Below, piece after piece: positions 25,743 through 34,041 of a DNA stretch of 64,000 bases. Every line of letters starts with the position of its first letter. The stretch's first letter is position 1. The DNA is from Sediminicola sp035798135. GTDB lineage: Bacteria; Bacteroidota; Bacteroidia; Flavobacteriales; Flavobacteriaceae. The notes below the pieces were generated by a model. It saw only the letters and a list, made by a program, of their open reading frames with translations, had not been told where the DNA came from and did no database searches. The stretch covers positions 310,001 to 374,000 of the forward strand of contig JAPFBR010000002.1 of assembly GCA_035798135.1 (NCBI GenBank). Direction: 5' to 3'. The position numbers and the translations under genes are program-made.

Positions 25743-27092
25743 TTATTTCCGCTTGTTGCGTTTGTTGTAGTTCTTATCGCCCTTAGTTTTGGGCTTCTTG
25801 TATTTTTGGGCAATTATTCTTTTGTAAGACCCACCTTGATTGACTTTCTTGTTCTTTTCACTTTTTTCATGAAATCCAGATCCCGCATCCTCCGAGCGTC
25901 CTTCTGGATTGTTACCCTCAATGATCTTAGGTCGTTCTTCTGGGGTCAATTCTTCAGATATGGCTACTGCTTCTGGAAATTCCATTACAGGGATGGAATA
26001 ATCCATCAATGCCTCAATAGCTTCTTTAAAAGGAGTCTCCTTTTCGGTATAAAAGAGAATGGATTTTCCCAGTTCCTCTGCCCTACCCGTTCTCCCGATA
26101 CGATGCATATAGTTCTCAGGATAATTGGGGGTATCAAAATTAATGACATGTGATATTTTATCGAGATCCAAGCCACGTGCCATAACATCCGTAGCTACCA
26201 AAATCCTATTTTTCCCTTCATCAAACTGGTTGATGGATCGCAAACGGTAGTTTTGAGTTTTATTGGAATGGATCACACAGGATTCCTCGGCGTACCGTTC
26301 TTCCAAACACTCAAAGACCCTATCGGCACTTCTTTTGTTGGATACAAAGATCAACACCTTATGGAATTCTTGTTTATCCCGTAAAAGATAATTCAGTAAA
26401 TTTATTTTGGTGTAAAAATTGGGTACTGAGTATACCTGTTGTGCAATGTTTTCCAATGGGGTTCCGCTAACCGCTATGGATATTTTGGTGGGAATAACAA
26501 AAAAATCATTGATCAAAGCCTCCACATCATCGGTCATGGTGGCGGAGAACATTATATTTTGTCTTCTTTCAGGCAATAGCTCAAAAATATTGATCAATTG
26601 GAATCTGAAACCAAGATCCAACATCACATCCACTTCATCTATTACTAATTTTTTAATCTCTTTCAGTTGTAAGGCCCTACTAAGGACCAAATCGTACAAT
26701 CTACCAGGAGTAGCTACAACAATATCTGCACCTTGGGCCACAGCCTGGGTCTGGGTGTTCATATTTACGCCTCCATAAACGCCTACGACCCTTACGGTCA
26801 GATATTTGGCAAAGCTTTCAATTTGTTCCACCACCTGTACTACTAACTCCCGTGTTGGGACCATTACCAAGATTCTAGGATTGGTCTGTTTGGAAAACTT
26901 AAGGTCCTGCAATAATGGCAACATATAGGCAAAGGTCTTCCCTGTTCCTGTTTGGGCTATTCCGACCATATCCTTACCCGATAGTATAACAGAAAATGCT
27001 CCTTCCTGAATAGGGGTCGGTATATGAAACCCTAAATCTTCAATGGCGTAATGAAGTTGTTTGGATATATTGAAATTTTCGAAAGCACTCAT
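25743..27092 (-). CDS. DEAD-box RNA helicase (DEVD variant)
   Basis: ATP-dependent RNA helicase. Start at ATG 27092 (MSAFENFNISKQL), which begins at the Q-motif region and is 17 nt from a promoter box; the longer frame from 27176 would run across that box and the divergent recQ promoter. Motifs: AQTGTGKT, PTRELV, ATPGR, motif II DEVD, SATMT, RGLDLDKI, HRIGRTGR. The C-terminal ~80 residues are low complexity and basic (KKPKTKGDKNYNKRNKRK end). The DEVD instead of DEAD is an oddity shared in kind with the DEFD helicase at 8.3 kb. Confidence 0.92.
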   Translation of the reverse strand: MSAFENFNISKQLHYAIEDLGFHIPTPIQEGAFSVILSGKDMVGIAQTGTGKTFAYMLPLLQDLKFSKQTNPRILVMVPTRELVVQVVEQIESFAKYLTVRVVGVYGGVNMNTQTQAVAQGADIVVATPGRLYDLVLSRALQLKEIKKLVIDEVDVMLDLGFRFQLINIFELLPERRQNIMFSATMTDDVEALINDFFVIPTKISIAVSGTPLENIAQQVYSVPNFYTKINLLNYLLRDKQEFHKVLIFVSNKRSADRVFECLEERYAEESCVIHSNKTQNYRLRSINQFDEGKNRILVATDVMARGLDLDKISHVINFDTPNYPENYMHRIGRTGRAEELGKSILFYTEKETPFKEAIEALMDYSIPVMEFPEAVAISEELTPEERPKIIEGNNPEGRSEDAGSGFHEKSEKNKKVNQGGSYKRIIAQKYKKPKTKGDKNYNKRNKRK

Positions 27093-27108
27093 GGGTAAAA
27101 ATTTTTTG

Positions 27109-27116
27109 CAAAGGTA
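27109..27116 (-). promoter_or_regulatory. Candidate -7 box of DEAD-box gene
   Basis: TACCTTTG on the minus strand matches TAnnTTTG, 16 nt before ATG 27092, in the 100-bp divergent spacer shared with recQ. No -33 TTG at normal spacing was seen. Confidence 0.4.
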
Positions 27117-27192
27117 GCTTATTCTATTGCATTCTATTTTTCTAAGGATTGGAATTAGTTTTATTTTGCAGAACAATCATTAAAAAAGTCCC

Positions 27193-29301
27193 TTGACCGA
27201 TTCCAACACCCTTATTCCCACCTTAAAAAAATACTTCGGATTTGATAGCTTCCGCAACCAACAGGAAGAAATCGTCAACGCCGTATTGGACCAAAAGGAT
27301 TGTTTGGTGATCATGCCCACAGGTGGGGGTAAATCTATTTGTTTTCAATTACCTGCAGTACTGTTCAAGGGTATAACCTTGGTAATTTCCCCCTTGATCG
27401 CCTTAATGAAGGATCAGGTGGATGGGTTACGTGCCAATGGTATCGAGGCCGATTATTTTAACAGTAGTCAAGCCGCGGAGGAACAGCAGCATATCTTGGA
27501 AAAAGTGATGAACTCCAAGCTTAAATTGCTTTATGTAGCTCCGGAAAGCCTTGGTGCTTTGGAAAATATTTTGAAAGAACAGTATATTAGTTGTGTAGCC
27601 ATTGACGAGGCACATTGTATATCTTCCTGGGGGCACGATTTTCGTCCGTCATATCAACAATTATCCTTTTTAAAAAGAACATTGCCCAATACTCCGGTTA
27701 TTGCATTGACCGCAACAGCAGATAAGGCCACAAGGCAAGATATTATTGAACAGTTGCATATCCCCAATGCCAAACAATTTATAACTTCTTTCGATCGTAA
27801 AAATATTGCCTTGGAAGTACGTCCGGCGAATGATAGAGTTAAGCAGATCATAGATTTTATAGGCCAAAGACCTAATCAATCGGGAATCATTTATTGTTTA
27901 AGCCGAAAATCAACGGAACAGTTGAAGGTTAAGTTACGAAACAAAGGAATAGATGCCCATGCCTATCACGCGGGATTGAATTTTGAGGAGCGCACCAAAG
28001 TGCAGGAAGATTTCATTTTTGATAGGACCCAAGTTGTCTGCGCTACGGTCGCTTTTGGAATGGGCATTGACAAATCCAATGTGCGTTGGGTAATCCATTA
28101 CAATATGCCCAAGAACTTGGAAGGATACTATCAAGAGATCGGTCGTGCCGGCAGGGACGGCACCAAGGCCAAAGCACTTTTATTCCACAGCTATGCGGAT
28201 GTGTTACAATTGCGACGGTTTATAGATGGTACAACCAATGAGCAACTGCAGATTGCCAAATTGGAACGCATGAAACAATTCGCTGAGGCCACAAGTTGTA
28301 GGCGGAAAATTTTATTGAGTTATTTTGGAGAACTCTTGGCGGAAAATTGCGGAAACTGTGATGTGTGCAAAAATCCTCCAGAATTTTTTAATGGTGCCCT
28401 AATAGCCCAAAAAGCCCTTTCTGTTATCACCAGATTGGGGCAAGCCGAATCCATGGGGGTCATTATTGACGTGCTCAGAGGAGCAAAGAATGCCACAACA
28501 TTGGACAAACACTATGATCAACTTCCCTCCTATGGTATAGGAAATGATATCTCTTGGAAAGATTGGCAGCACTATATTATTCAATTGATAGATCAAGGCT
28601 ATTGTGAAATTGCTTTTCACAAACACAATGCTTTACGGCTCACCCAATTTTCCAAGGAAGTACTTTTCAATGGGCAGGAAGTACAAATGACCAAACCTAT
28701 AGATAGGACGGTAAAACTGGATGAACAGAAAGAAAAGGCAAAGAAGTCAAAGAAAACTGATACCCTGTTTGAAAGGTTACGATTGCTACGATTAAAAATA
28801 GCTCTGGAGGAAAATATTCCTGCCTACTTGATTTTTAGTGATGCCACTTTAAAGGAAATAGAGACAGAACGTCCTATGAGCGAAGCTGATTTTAAACAGA
28901 TCAATGGGGTGGGACAACGAAAAATGGAAGTTTATGGGGAGGAGTTCATTGAGGAAATCAATGCATTTATGGCGGAGAAAAAAAAGAAACCCAAAAAATC
29001 CGATACCGCTAAGGTAACTTATGACATGTATAAGAAGGGCATGTCCATAGAAGAGATTGCCGCAGCCCGCGACATTAAGGCACCCACTGTTTTTTCACAT
29101 TTGTCCAAATTATACAGTGAAGGCAAGGATATAGATATGTATCAATATATCACTAAAGAGGAAGTAAATTCGGTAAAAAATGCAAAGGTGGCATTGGATT
29201 CCCCAGAAGGGCTAAAGCCTTATTTTGAACATTTTAAGGAGGAATTGACCTATTCCAAAATACGTTTGGCCCTGACTATTCTAGAAAAGGAAAACAGATA
29301 A
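27193..29301 (+). CDS. recQ: ATP-dependent DNA helicase RecQ
   Basis: 3'-5' DNA helicase for recombination repair and fork restart. 702 aa. Start is TTG: an in-frame TAA lies nine bases upstream and the next ATG is at codon 42, inside Walker A region, too late. Motifs: FDSFRNQQEEIV (motif 0), MPTGGGKS (~42-49), DEAH box at ~138, RAGRDG (motif VI). Zinc-binding cysteines C..CDVC near 380, winged-helix RQC, an HRDC domain at ~530-600 and a C-terminal HTH segment YDMYKKGMSIEEIAAARDI, as in long Bacteroidota RecQ proteins. Divergent from a DEAD-box gene. Confidence 0.95.
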   Translation: MTDSNTLIPTLKKYFGFDSFRNQQEEIVNAVLDQKDCLVIMPTGGGKSICFQLPAVLFKGITLVISPLIALMKDQVDGLRANGIEADYFNSSQAAEEQQHILEKVMNSKLKLLYVAPESLGALENILKEQYISCVAIDEAHCISSWGHDFRPSYQQLSFLKRTLPNTPVIALTATADKATRQDIIEQLHIPNAKQFITSFDRKNIALEVRPANDRVKQIIDFIGQRPNQSGIIYCLSRKSTEQLKVKLRNKGIDAHAYHAGLNFEERTKVQEDFIFDRTQVVCATVAFGMGIDKSNVRWVIHYNMPKNLEGYYQEIGRAGRDGTKAKALLFHSYADVLQLRRFIDGTTNEQLQIAKLERMKQFAEATSCRRKILLSYFGELLAENCGNCDVCKNPPEFFNGALIAQKALSVITRLGQAESMGVIIDVLRGAKNATTLDKHYDQLPSYGIGNDISWKDWQHYIIQLIDQGYCEIAFHKHNALRLTQFSKEVLFNGQEVQMTKPIDRTVKLDEQKEKAKKSKKTDTLFERLRLLRLKIALEENIPAYLIFSDATLKEIETERPMSEADFKQINGVGQRKMEVYGEEFIEEINAFMAEKKKKPKKSDTAKVTYDMYKKGMSIEEIAAARDIKAPTVFSHLSKLYSEGKDIDMYQYITKEEVNSVKNAKVALDSPEGLKPYFEHFKEELTYSKIRLALTILEKENR

Positions 29302-29428
29302 TTATATCTTAATAAGCAAGGTAAAAACATAAACCTTCAAAACTTGGGTTGATATATGTCATTTCTTTTTTGTTGAGAGTTTCCTATCTTAAAGATTCAC
29401 ACCGATTTTAAGCCTAAAAAGTCTAGAA

Positions 29429-30076
29429 ATGAATGGGAATGACACATACAGAATACCCGTTGTTCTTATAATTCCACTTTTGGGCATGCTCTTGTTCATT
29501 TTCTTTTATTTTAAGGCTGCCAATATGTATCCAGGGGGTTCTCAATATTTCCCAACCGAAGAAGGGTACAGCTTTCTGAACAATTATTTATGTGATTTGT
29601 TGGACAGCACTACCCTGAGCGGCACTCCAAATCCTTCCAAGAACTTCGCTCGTTTTGCTCTTTTTTTATTGTGCTCTTGTTTGACCGTATTGTGGTACCA
29701 TTTGCCTGAATTATTTAAAAGAAAAGGGATCCATCTTTCGATTATTAGGTTAGCAGGTATTTCTGCCATGATCATCACCTTGTTTTTATCGTCTACCGCC
29801 CATGATGTGGTTATTTATGTTGCCGGACTGATTGGTTTATTGGCTATGGTCATCACTATAGTTGCCCTTTTTAGGGATGGCTACCAGGAGCTTTTTGCCT
29901 TGGGTATTTTTTGTTTGGTTATTTTTCTCCTAAATATTTATATTTATGAATCCGGCCTTCTTATAACTGTTCTACCAGTGATTCAAAAAATCACCTTCAT
30001 CAGTTTTATTGGCTGGTTTACCCTTTTGGACATTTCCCTATTTAGAAAAATGAGTACCCCTAAGAAAGTATTGTAA
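29429..30076 (+). CDS. Integral membrane protein of unknown function
   Basis: 215 aa with six predicted membrane helices. After helix 1 (VVLIIPLLGMLLFIFFYF) comes a polar loop YPGGSQYFPTEEGYSFLNNYLCDLLD, then five helices. The loop and helix arrangement recall DUF998-type proteins (YSF..N..CDL followed by N..R), but the match is not firm. Follows recQ by 127 bp on the same strand; no functional link is evident. Confidence 0.72.
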   Translation: MNGNDTYRIPVVLIIPLLGMLLFIFFYFKAANMYPGGSQYFPTEEGYSFLNNYLCDLLDSTTLSGTPNPSKNFARFALFLLCSCLTVLWYHLPELFKRKGIHLSIIRLAGISAMIITLFLSSTAHDVVIYVAGLIGLLAMVITIVALFRDGYQELFALGIFCLVIFLLNIYIYESGLLITVLPVIQKITFISFIGWFTLLDISLFRKMSTPKKVL

Positions 30077-30140
30077 TTGAATATCATTCTGCAGTACCAC
30101 CTTCTTAGGCCATATTAAAGAAGTGATGGGATTTGACCGC

Positions 30141-31010
30141 CTATTGTTTTTTAAAGGGCCTTAACAAGCCTTCTTGGGCAACGGAAGCAATAAGTCTGCC
30201 TTCCCTAGTAAAAATATTACCTCTAGAGAAGCCACGGGCATTGTTGGTATTTGGAGATTCTATCGAAAAAAGCATCCAATCGGTAAAATCAAATTCCCTG
30301 AAGAACCACATAGAATGGTCCAAACTGGCCATTTGCAAATTACCGTAATGTGCTTTACTGGCATTGGGTAATATGGCGGTCAACAAAATATTATAATCTG
30401 AGATATAGGTAAGTATCTGTTGCTTTATTGGCAATTCCAACCCATTTACATTCCCTTTTAATTTAAACCAGACATCATTGAACGGGGGCAAATCTTTTCT
30501 ATCCATAGGATTGGCTATGACGGTAGGTTTAAAATCTATTGGTCGCTCAATCTCTAGAAACTCCCTCCTGTTTTTAGGCAATAAATCACCGTATTGTGTT
30601 AGAAGATCCTCCCAACTCAACAGTTCTTCCGGGGGTTTTATATTGATTTTCATTGGGATTTGATGTTCGTACCCTTCTTCTATCTTATGAAAAGAAGCTG
30701 ACAGGATAAAAATAATCTGCTCCTTTTGAAGTGCGGTTACCCTCCTTGTAGAAAAGCTGCCCCCATCCCTAATAATACTGACTTCATATCTGATGGGCAA
30801 TTCCAAATTCCCGGCTTCCAAAAAATAAGAATGAAGGGAATGTAAAATGCGGTTATTAGTGATTGTTCTGTATGCCGCATTCAAGGCTTGTGCCAATACC
30901 TGTCCCCCAAAAACATTAGGGCTGCCTATGGTCTTGCTCTCGCCTTCAAATTGATGGAGTCCTACTTCTGTAAGTTCTAATATGTTTAGTAATTCCTTAG
31001 CTGAATTCAT
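30141..31010 (-). CDS. tesB: Acyl-CoA thioesterase II
   Basis: Cytoplasmic hydrolase of medium- and long-chain acyl-CoA with double hot-dog fold, 289 aa from ATG 31010 (MNSAKELLNILEL), which is the family start; the frame extends 11 codons further to 31043. Seen: FVFGGQVLAQAL-type motif (NVFGGQVLAQALNAA, ~30-44), HSLHSYFLEAG, and ASLDHSMWFFREFDF with the active-site Asp region near the C terminus, then NARGFSRGNIFTREGRLIASVAQEGL. Monocistronic. Confidence 0.93.
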   Translation of the reverse strand: MNSAKELLNILELTEVGLHQFEGESKTIGSPNVFGGQVLAQALNAAYRTITNNRILHSLHSYFLEAGNLELPIRYEVSIIRDGGSFSTRRVTALQKEQIIFILSASFHKIEEGYEHQIPMKINIKPPEELLSWEDLLTQYGDLLPKNRREFLEIERPIDFKPTVIANPMDRKDLPPFNDVWFKLKGNVNGLELPIKQQILTYISDYNILLTAILPNASKAHYGNLQMASLDHSMWFFREFDFTDWMLFSIESPNTNNARGFSRGNIFTREGRLIASVAQEGLLRPFKKQ

Positions 31011-31144
31011 GCAATATTGTCTTAAAGGGCTTAAATATAACAAGATTTAAATTTCGATCGGTCATATGGTACATGAATCGCAAATTTCTCATTACAACAA
31101 AAATATTTGAGTAAAGTTTGTTTGTGTTCATGTTATGTTGGCTA

Positions 31145-31846
31145 CTATTTGTTGGCCAATTGCTTCATAATATCCTGCATCATTTCTACTTGTACCTGCT
31201 GTATATTCAATAGTTCCTGTTGTTGGTGGATAATTAGGTGGTCCAATTTTTCATGCAACATTCGTATTTCGAGCTCTGCTTTTAAATTGACCATAAAATC
31301 TTGTTTGGAGCGTTCCCTGTCCTTTTCTTCCTGTCTGTTCTGGCTCATCATAATCACAGGGGCTTGCAGGGCTGCCAAACATGAGAGGATTAGGTTTAAT
31401 AGGATAAATGGATAGGGATCAAAACCTTTCTGTGCCAGAAAAATAATATTAAGAGTTATCCAAACAAATATAAAGGCTCCAAAAATTATGATGAATTTCC
31501 AACTGCCTCCAAAAGAAGCAATTTTATCGGCAAGTCGTTGTCCAAATGTAAAATTGGCCCCGTCGGATTCAATGTCCATTTTGGTGGTAAGGGTTTCGTG
31601 ATTTTTAATGGTCTTAAGCACGTCCTCCTCCAATCCCGATAATTCCCCTACTTCATTTAGTAAGTACTGTGCTAAATATTTTTCTCTGTACAGATTTAAT
31701 TCTGAAACTGAAATGAGACTGTTGTGGTTAAATTTTGAATGCTCCTTCTGGATGAGATCAAATATGGATTTTCGGATGGTTCTGGCATTAACTTTTTCGC
31801 TCTCTGGAAATTCTTTCTGGGAAATAGCACTGATAAAGGTTGTCAT
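31145..31846 (-). CDS. DUF1003 membrane protein
   Basis: 233 aa. Two membrane helices (IIIFGAFIFVWITLNIIFL and FILLNLILSCLAALQAPVIMM, about residues 120-165) flanked by GSWKFI and SQNRQEEKDRERSKQDF, the DUF1003 signature. C-terminal coiled coil of ~60 residues. Function unknown. It lies 69 bp after the ars operon on the same strand; readthrough is possible but no arsenic role is known. Confidence 0.9.
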   Translation of the reverse strand: MTTFISAISQKEFPESEKVNARTIRKSIFDLIQKEHSKFNHNSLISVSELNLYREKYLAQYLLNEVGELSGLEEDVLKTIKNHETLTTKMDIESDGANFTFGQRLADKIASFGGSWKFIIIFGAFIFVWITLNIIFLAQKGFDPYPFILLNLILSCLAALQAPVIMMSQNRQEEKDRERSKQDFMVNLKAELEIRMLHEKLDHLIIHQQQELLNIQQVQVEMMQDIMKQLANK

Positions 31847-31915
31847 AATGTTGCTTTTAGCTCGAACTAAAAATAGTGATTAAACACAGTCAGATATAGG
31901 CCATTTAAAAAATGT

Positions 31916-32971
31916 TTAAGTGACTTTTATGGGAGTGTAATATTTTTTGCGCAACCAAAATGCCACACGCACCAATAATATCAATGCGGGGACTTCTACC
32001 AAAGGTCCAATGACCCCTGCAAATGCCTGACCAGAATTAATTCCGAATACCCCAATAGCCACCGCAATAGCCAATTCAAAATTATTCCCTGCTGCTGTAA
32101 ACGAAATCGCGGCATTTTTATCATAACTGGCACCCATTGCCTTACTAAAGAAAAATGCGATAAGGAACATGATCACAAAATAGATCAGTAAGGGGGTGGC
32201 AATAACAACAACATCCATTGGGATCTCAACGATAAGCTGACCTTTTAAAGAGAACATGACCACAATGGTGAATAAAAGGGCTATGAGGGTCATAGGTGAT
32301 ATGGCAGGAATAAAGCGGGTGGTATACCACTCCTCTCCCTTGAGTCTTACAAGAACCAATCTACTAACTATTCCCGCTAAAAAGGGTATTCCCAAATAGA
32401 TGGCCACACTTTCGGCTATAGTCCTGATGGAAATGTCCACTATGGCACCCTCAAAACCAAAATAAGGGGGCAATACGGTGATAAACAGCCAAGCATAAAA
32501 ACTATAGGCAAATACTTGAAAAATACTGTTCAAGGCCACCAGTCCCGCTCCATATTCACTACTGCCTTCAGCAAGATCGTTCCATACCAATACCATGGCG
32601 ATGCATCTGGCAAGCCCAATTAAAATTAGGCCCACCATATATTCCGGATAATCCTGTAAAAAAGTAATGGCCAATACGAACATTAATACAGGACCTATGA
32701 TCCAATTTAAAATTAAAGAGATGGACAGAATCTTAACATTACTGAACACTTTCGGCAAAAGGGCATAATTGACCTTGGCCAAGGGAGGATACATCATTAG
32801 AATGAGTCCTATGGCTATAGGAATGTTGGTGGAACCATTCCCAAATGAATCGATCAAGTTGGGAACTGAAGGCACCAAGTAACCAAAAGCAACTCCTAAG
32901 CCCATGGCAATAAATATCCATAGGGTCAGGTAACTGTCCAAGAAGCCAAGTTTTTTCTTTGTTTGGGTCAT
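31916..32971 (-). CDS. ACR3 family arsenite efflux transporter
   Basis: Exports arsenite through the inner membrane. 351 aa, ten helices. The essential helix-4 cysteine is seen in GLARCIAMVLVWNDLAEG and the helix-9 glutamate in VIGPLVEVPALILL; both are the marks of ACR3 carriers. Last gene of arsR-arsC-acr3, only 2 bp after the arsC stop. Confidence 0.95.
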   Translation of the reverse strand: MTQTKKKLGFLDSYLTLWIFIAMGLGVAFGYLVPSVPNLIDSFGNGSTNIPIAIGLILMMYPPLAKVNYALLPKVFSNVKILSISLILNWIIGPVLMFVLAITFLQDYPEYMVGLILIGLARCIAMVLVWNDLAEGSSEYGAGLVALNSIFQVFAYSFYAWLFITVLPPYFGFEGAIVDISIRTIAESVAIYLGIPFLAGIVSRLVLVRLKGEEWYTTRFIPAISPMTLIALLFTIVVMFSLKGQLIVEIPMDVVVIATPLLIYFVIMFLIAFFFSKAMGASYDKNAAISFTAAGNNFELAIAVAIGVFGINSGQAFAGVIGPLVEVPALILLVRVAFWLRKKYYTPIKVT

Positions 32972-32973
32972 GA

Positions 32974-33600
32974 TCAGACTTTAATTTGTGAAAATACATA
33001 AGTCAATTCGGTGGCTATCTGTAGGCTCCGTTCCCTATATTTTGCTGCTTGTTGGGGTGTGCCATCAAAGGCTTTTGGATCTTCATAGGTTAAGGGGAAT
33101 CTTTTTTCAGCTCCTAAAATTAAAGGACATCCTGCATCTGCCTGGGAACAGGTCATGACCGCAGCAAAATTCGACTTTGGATTAAACTCGGCATCATAGG
33201 TTTTGGAGAACCCAATGATAGGGTGTTCATTCTCTGCATATTTGATAGCGTAAATGGGGTTCGGTTCTTTTGACAGTGCCATAACCTTAAATCCATGATC
33301 TTTTAGGGTCGCGGCTGCCATTGGGAACAAGGCCGTTGCCTCTGTGCCCCCGGAATAACATAAGATTTGCCCAACACCGTAATAAAATGCCGCTGTTTGT
33401 GCCCATACTTGGGATAAATGACTCCGTCTGGAGTTATGGGTACAAATAAAATTTAGATTGATTTGTTCCCTTTTCCCTACCTGCTTTTGAATATAATCTA
33501 TCAATGGCCATAGGACTTCCAATCGCTCCTTAGTTATTGTTTCAAATACTAAGGATTGAATGGTACCATTGAGTATTGGGAAAATATTTTCTTTATTCAT
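32974..33600 (-). CDS. arsC: Arsenate reductase, low-molecular-weight phosphatase type
   Basis: Reduces arsenate to arsenite for export. 208 aa, with ~50 extra N-terminal residues before the catalytic P-loop CTHNSRR (Cys53, Arg59). The second and third redox cysteines, Cys151 and Cys158 in MTCSQADAGCPLIL, have the same spacing and surroundings as Cys82/Cys89 of the thioredoxin-coupled S. aureus ArsC. The P-loop Cys15 of that enzyme is replaced by Arg58. Lies 11 bp after arsR and 2 bp before acr3. Confidence 0.92.
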   Translation of the reverse strand: MNKENIFPILNGTIQSLVFETITKERLEVLWPLIDYIQKQVGKREQINLNFICTHNSRRSHLSQVWAQTAAFYYGVGQILCYSGGTEATALFPMAAATLKDHGFKVMALSKEPNPIYAIKYAENEHPIIGFSKTYDAEFNPKSNFAAVMTCSQADAGCPLILGAEKRFPLTYEDPKAFDGTPQQAAKYRERSLQIATELTYVFSQIKV

Positions 33601-33611
33601 TTAATGTTTGA

Positions 33612-33944
33612 TTAACAACAGCCTTTATCGGCTTGGGATTTTTGGGAAAGAAAGTTGGTAAAGAGAAGGGACGTTTCCCCCCAGACTTTTTGATCTATGC
33701 AATAGCAAACACGTGTGCCCTCGATATTGCCTTTAATCAGACCAAGGCTTTTCAGTTCCTTTAAGTGTTGGGAAATTGTTGGTTGTGCCAAGCCAATTTC
33801 AGAAACGAGATCTCCGCAGATACAGGTATCCGCCTTAAAAAGGTGTTGTAATATAGCTACTCTTGCGGGGTGACCAAAGGCTTTGGCCAGAGTGGCAATC
33901 TTATTTTGTTGCTCGGTAAATATTTCCGACTTGGTAAGTCCCAT
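33612..33944 (-). CDS. arsR: ArsR family metalloregulatory repressor
   Basis: 110 aa winged-helix repressor that leaves DNA when As(III) binds. The HTH core is PTISQHLKELKSLGLIK. Thiols available for As(III): Cys41/Cys43 in DTCICGDL at the alpha-3 helix, VCYC at ~80-82 on the wing, and a terminal GCC. First gene of the ars operon, so autoregulation is expected. Confidence 0.94.
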   Translation of the reverse strand: MGLTKSEIFTEQQNKIATLAKAFGHPARVAILQHLFKADTCICGDLVSEIGLAQPTISQHLKELKSLGLIKGNIEGTRVCYCIDQKVWGETSLLFTNFLSQKSQADKGCC

Positions 33945-34041
33945 TTATTTCTATTTGTTCATTGCAATATTACAATTAAATAAATGTCCAAAAGCAACAT
34001 TCCATATTAACATATTGTAAACAAAGTAATGGGTCGTTATA

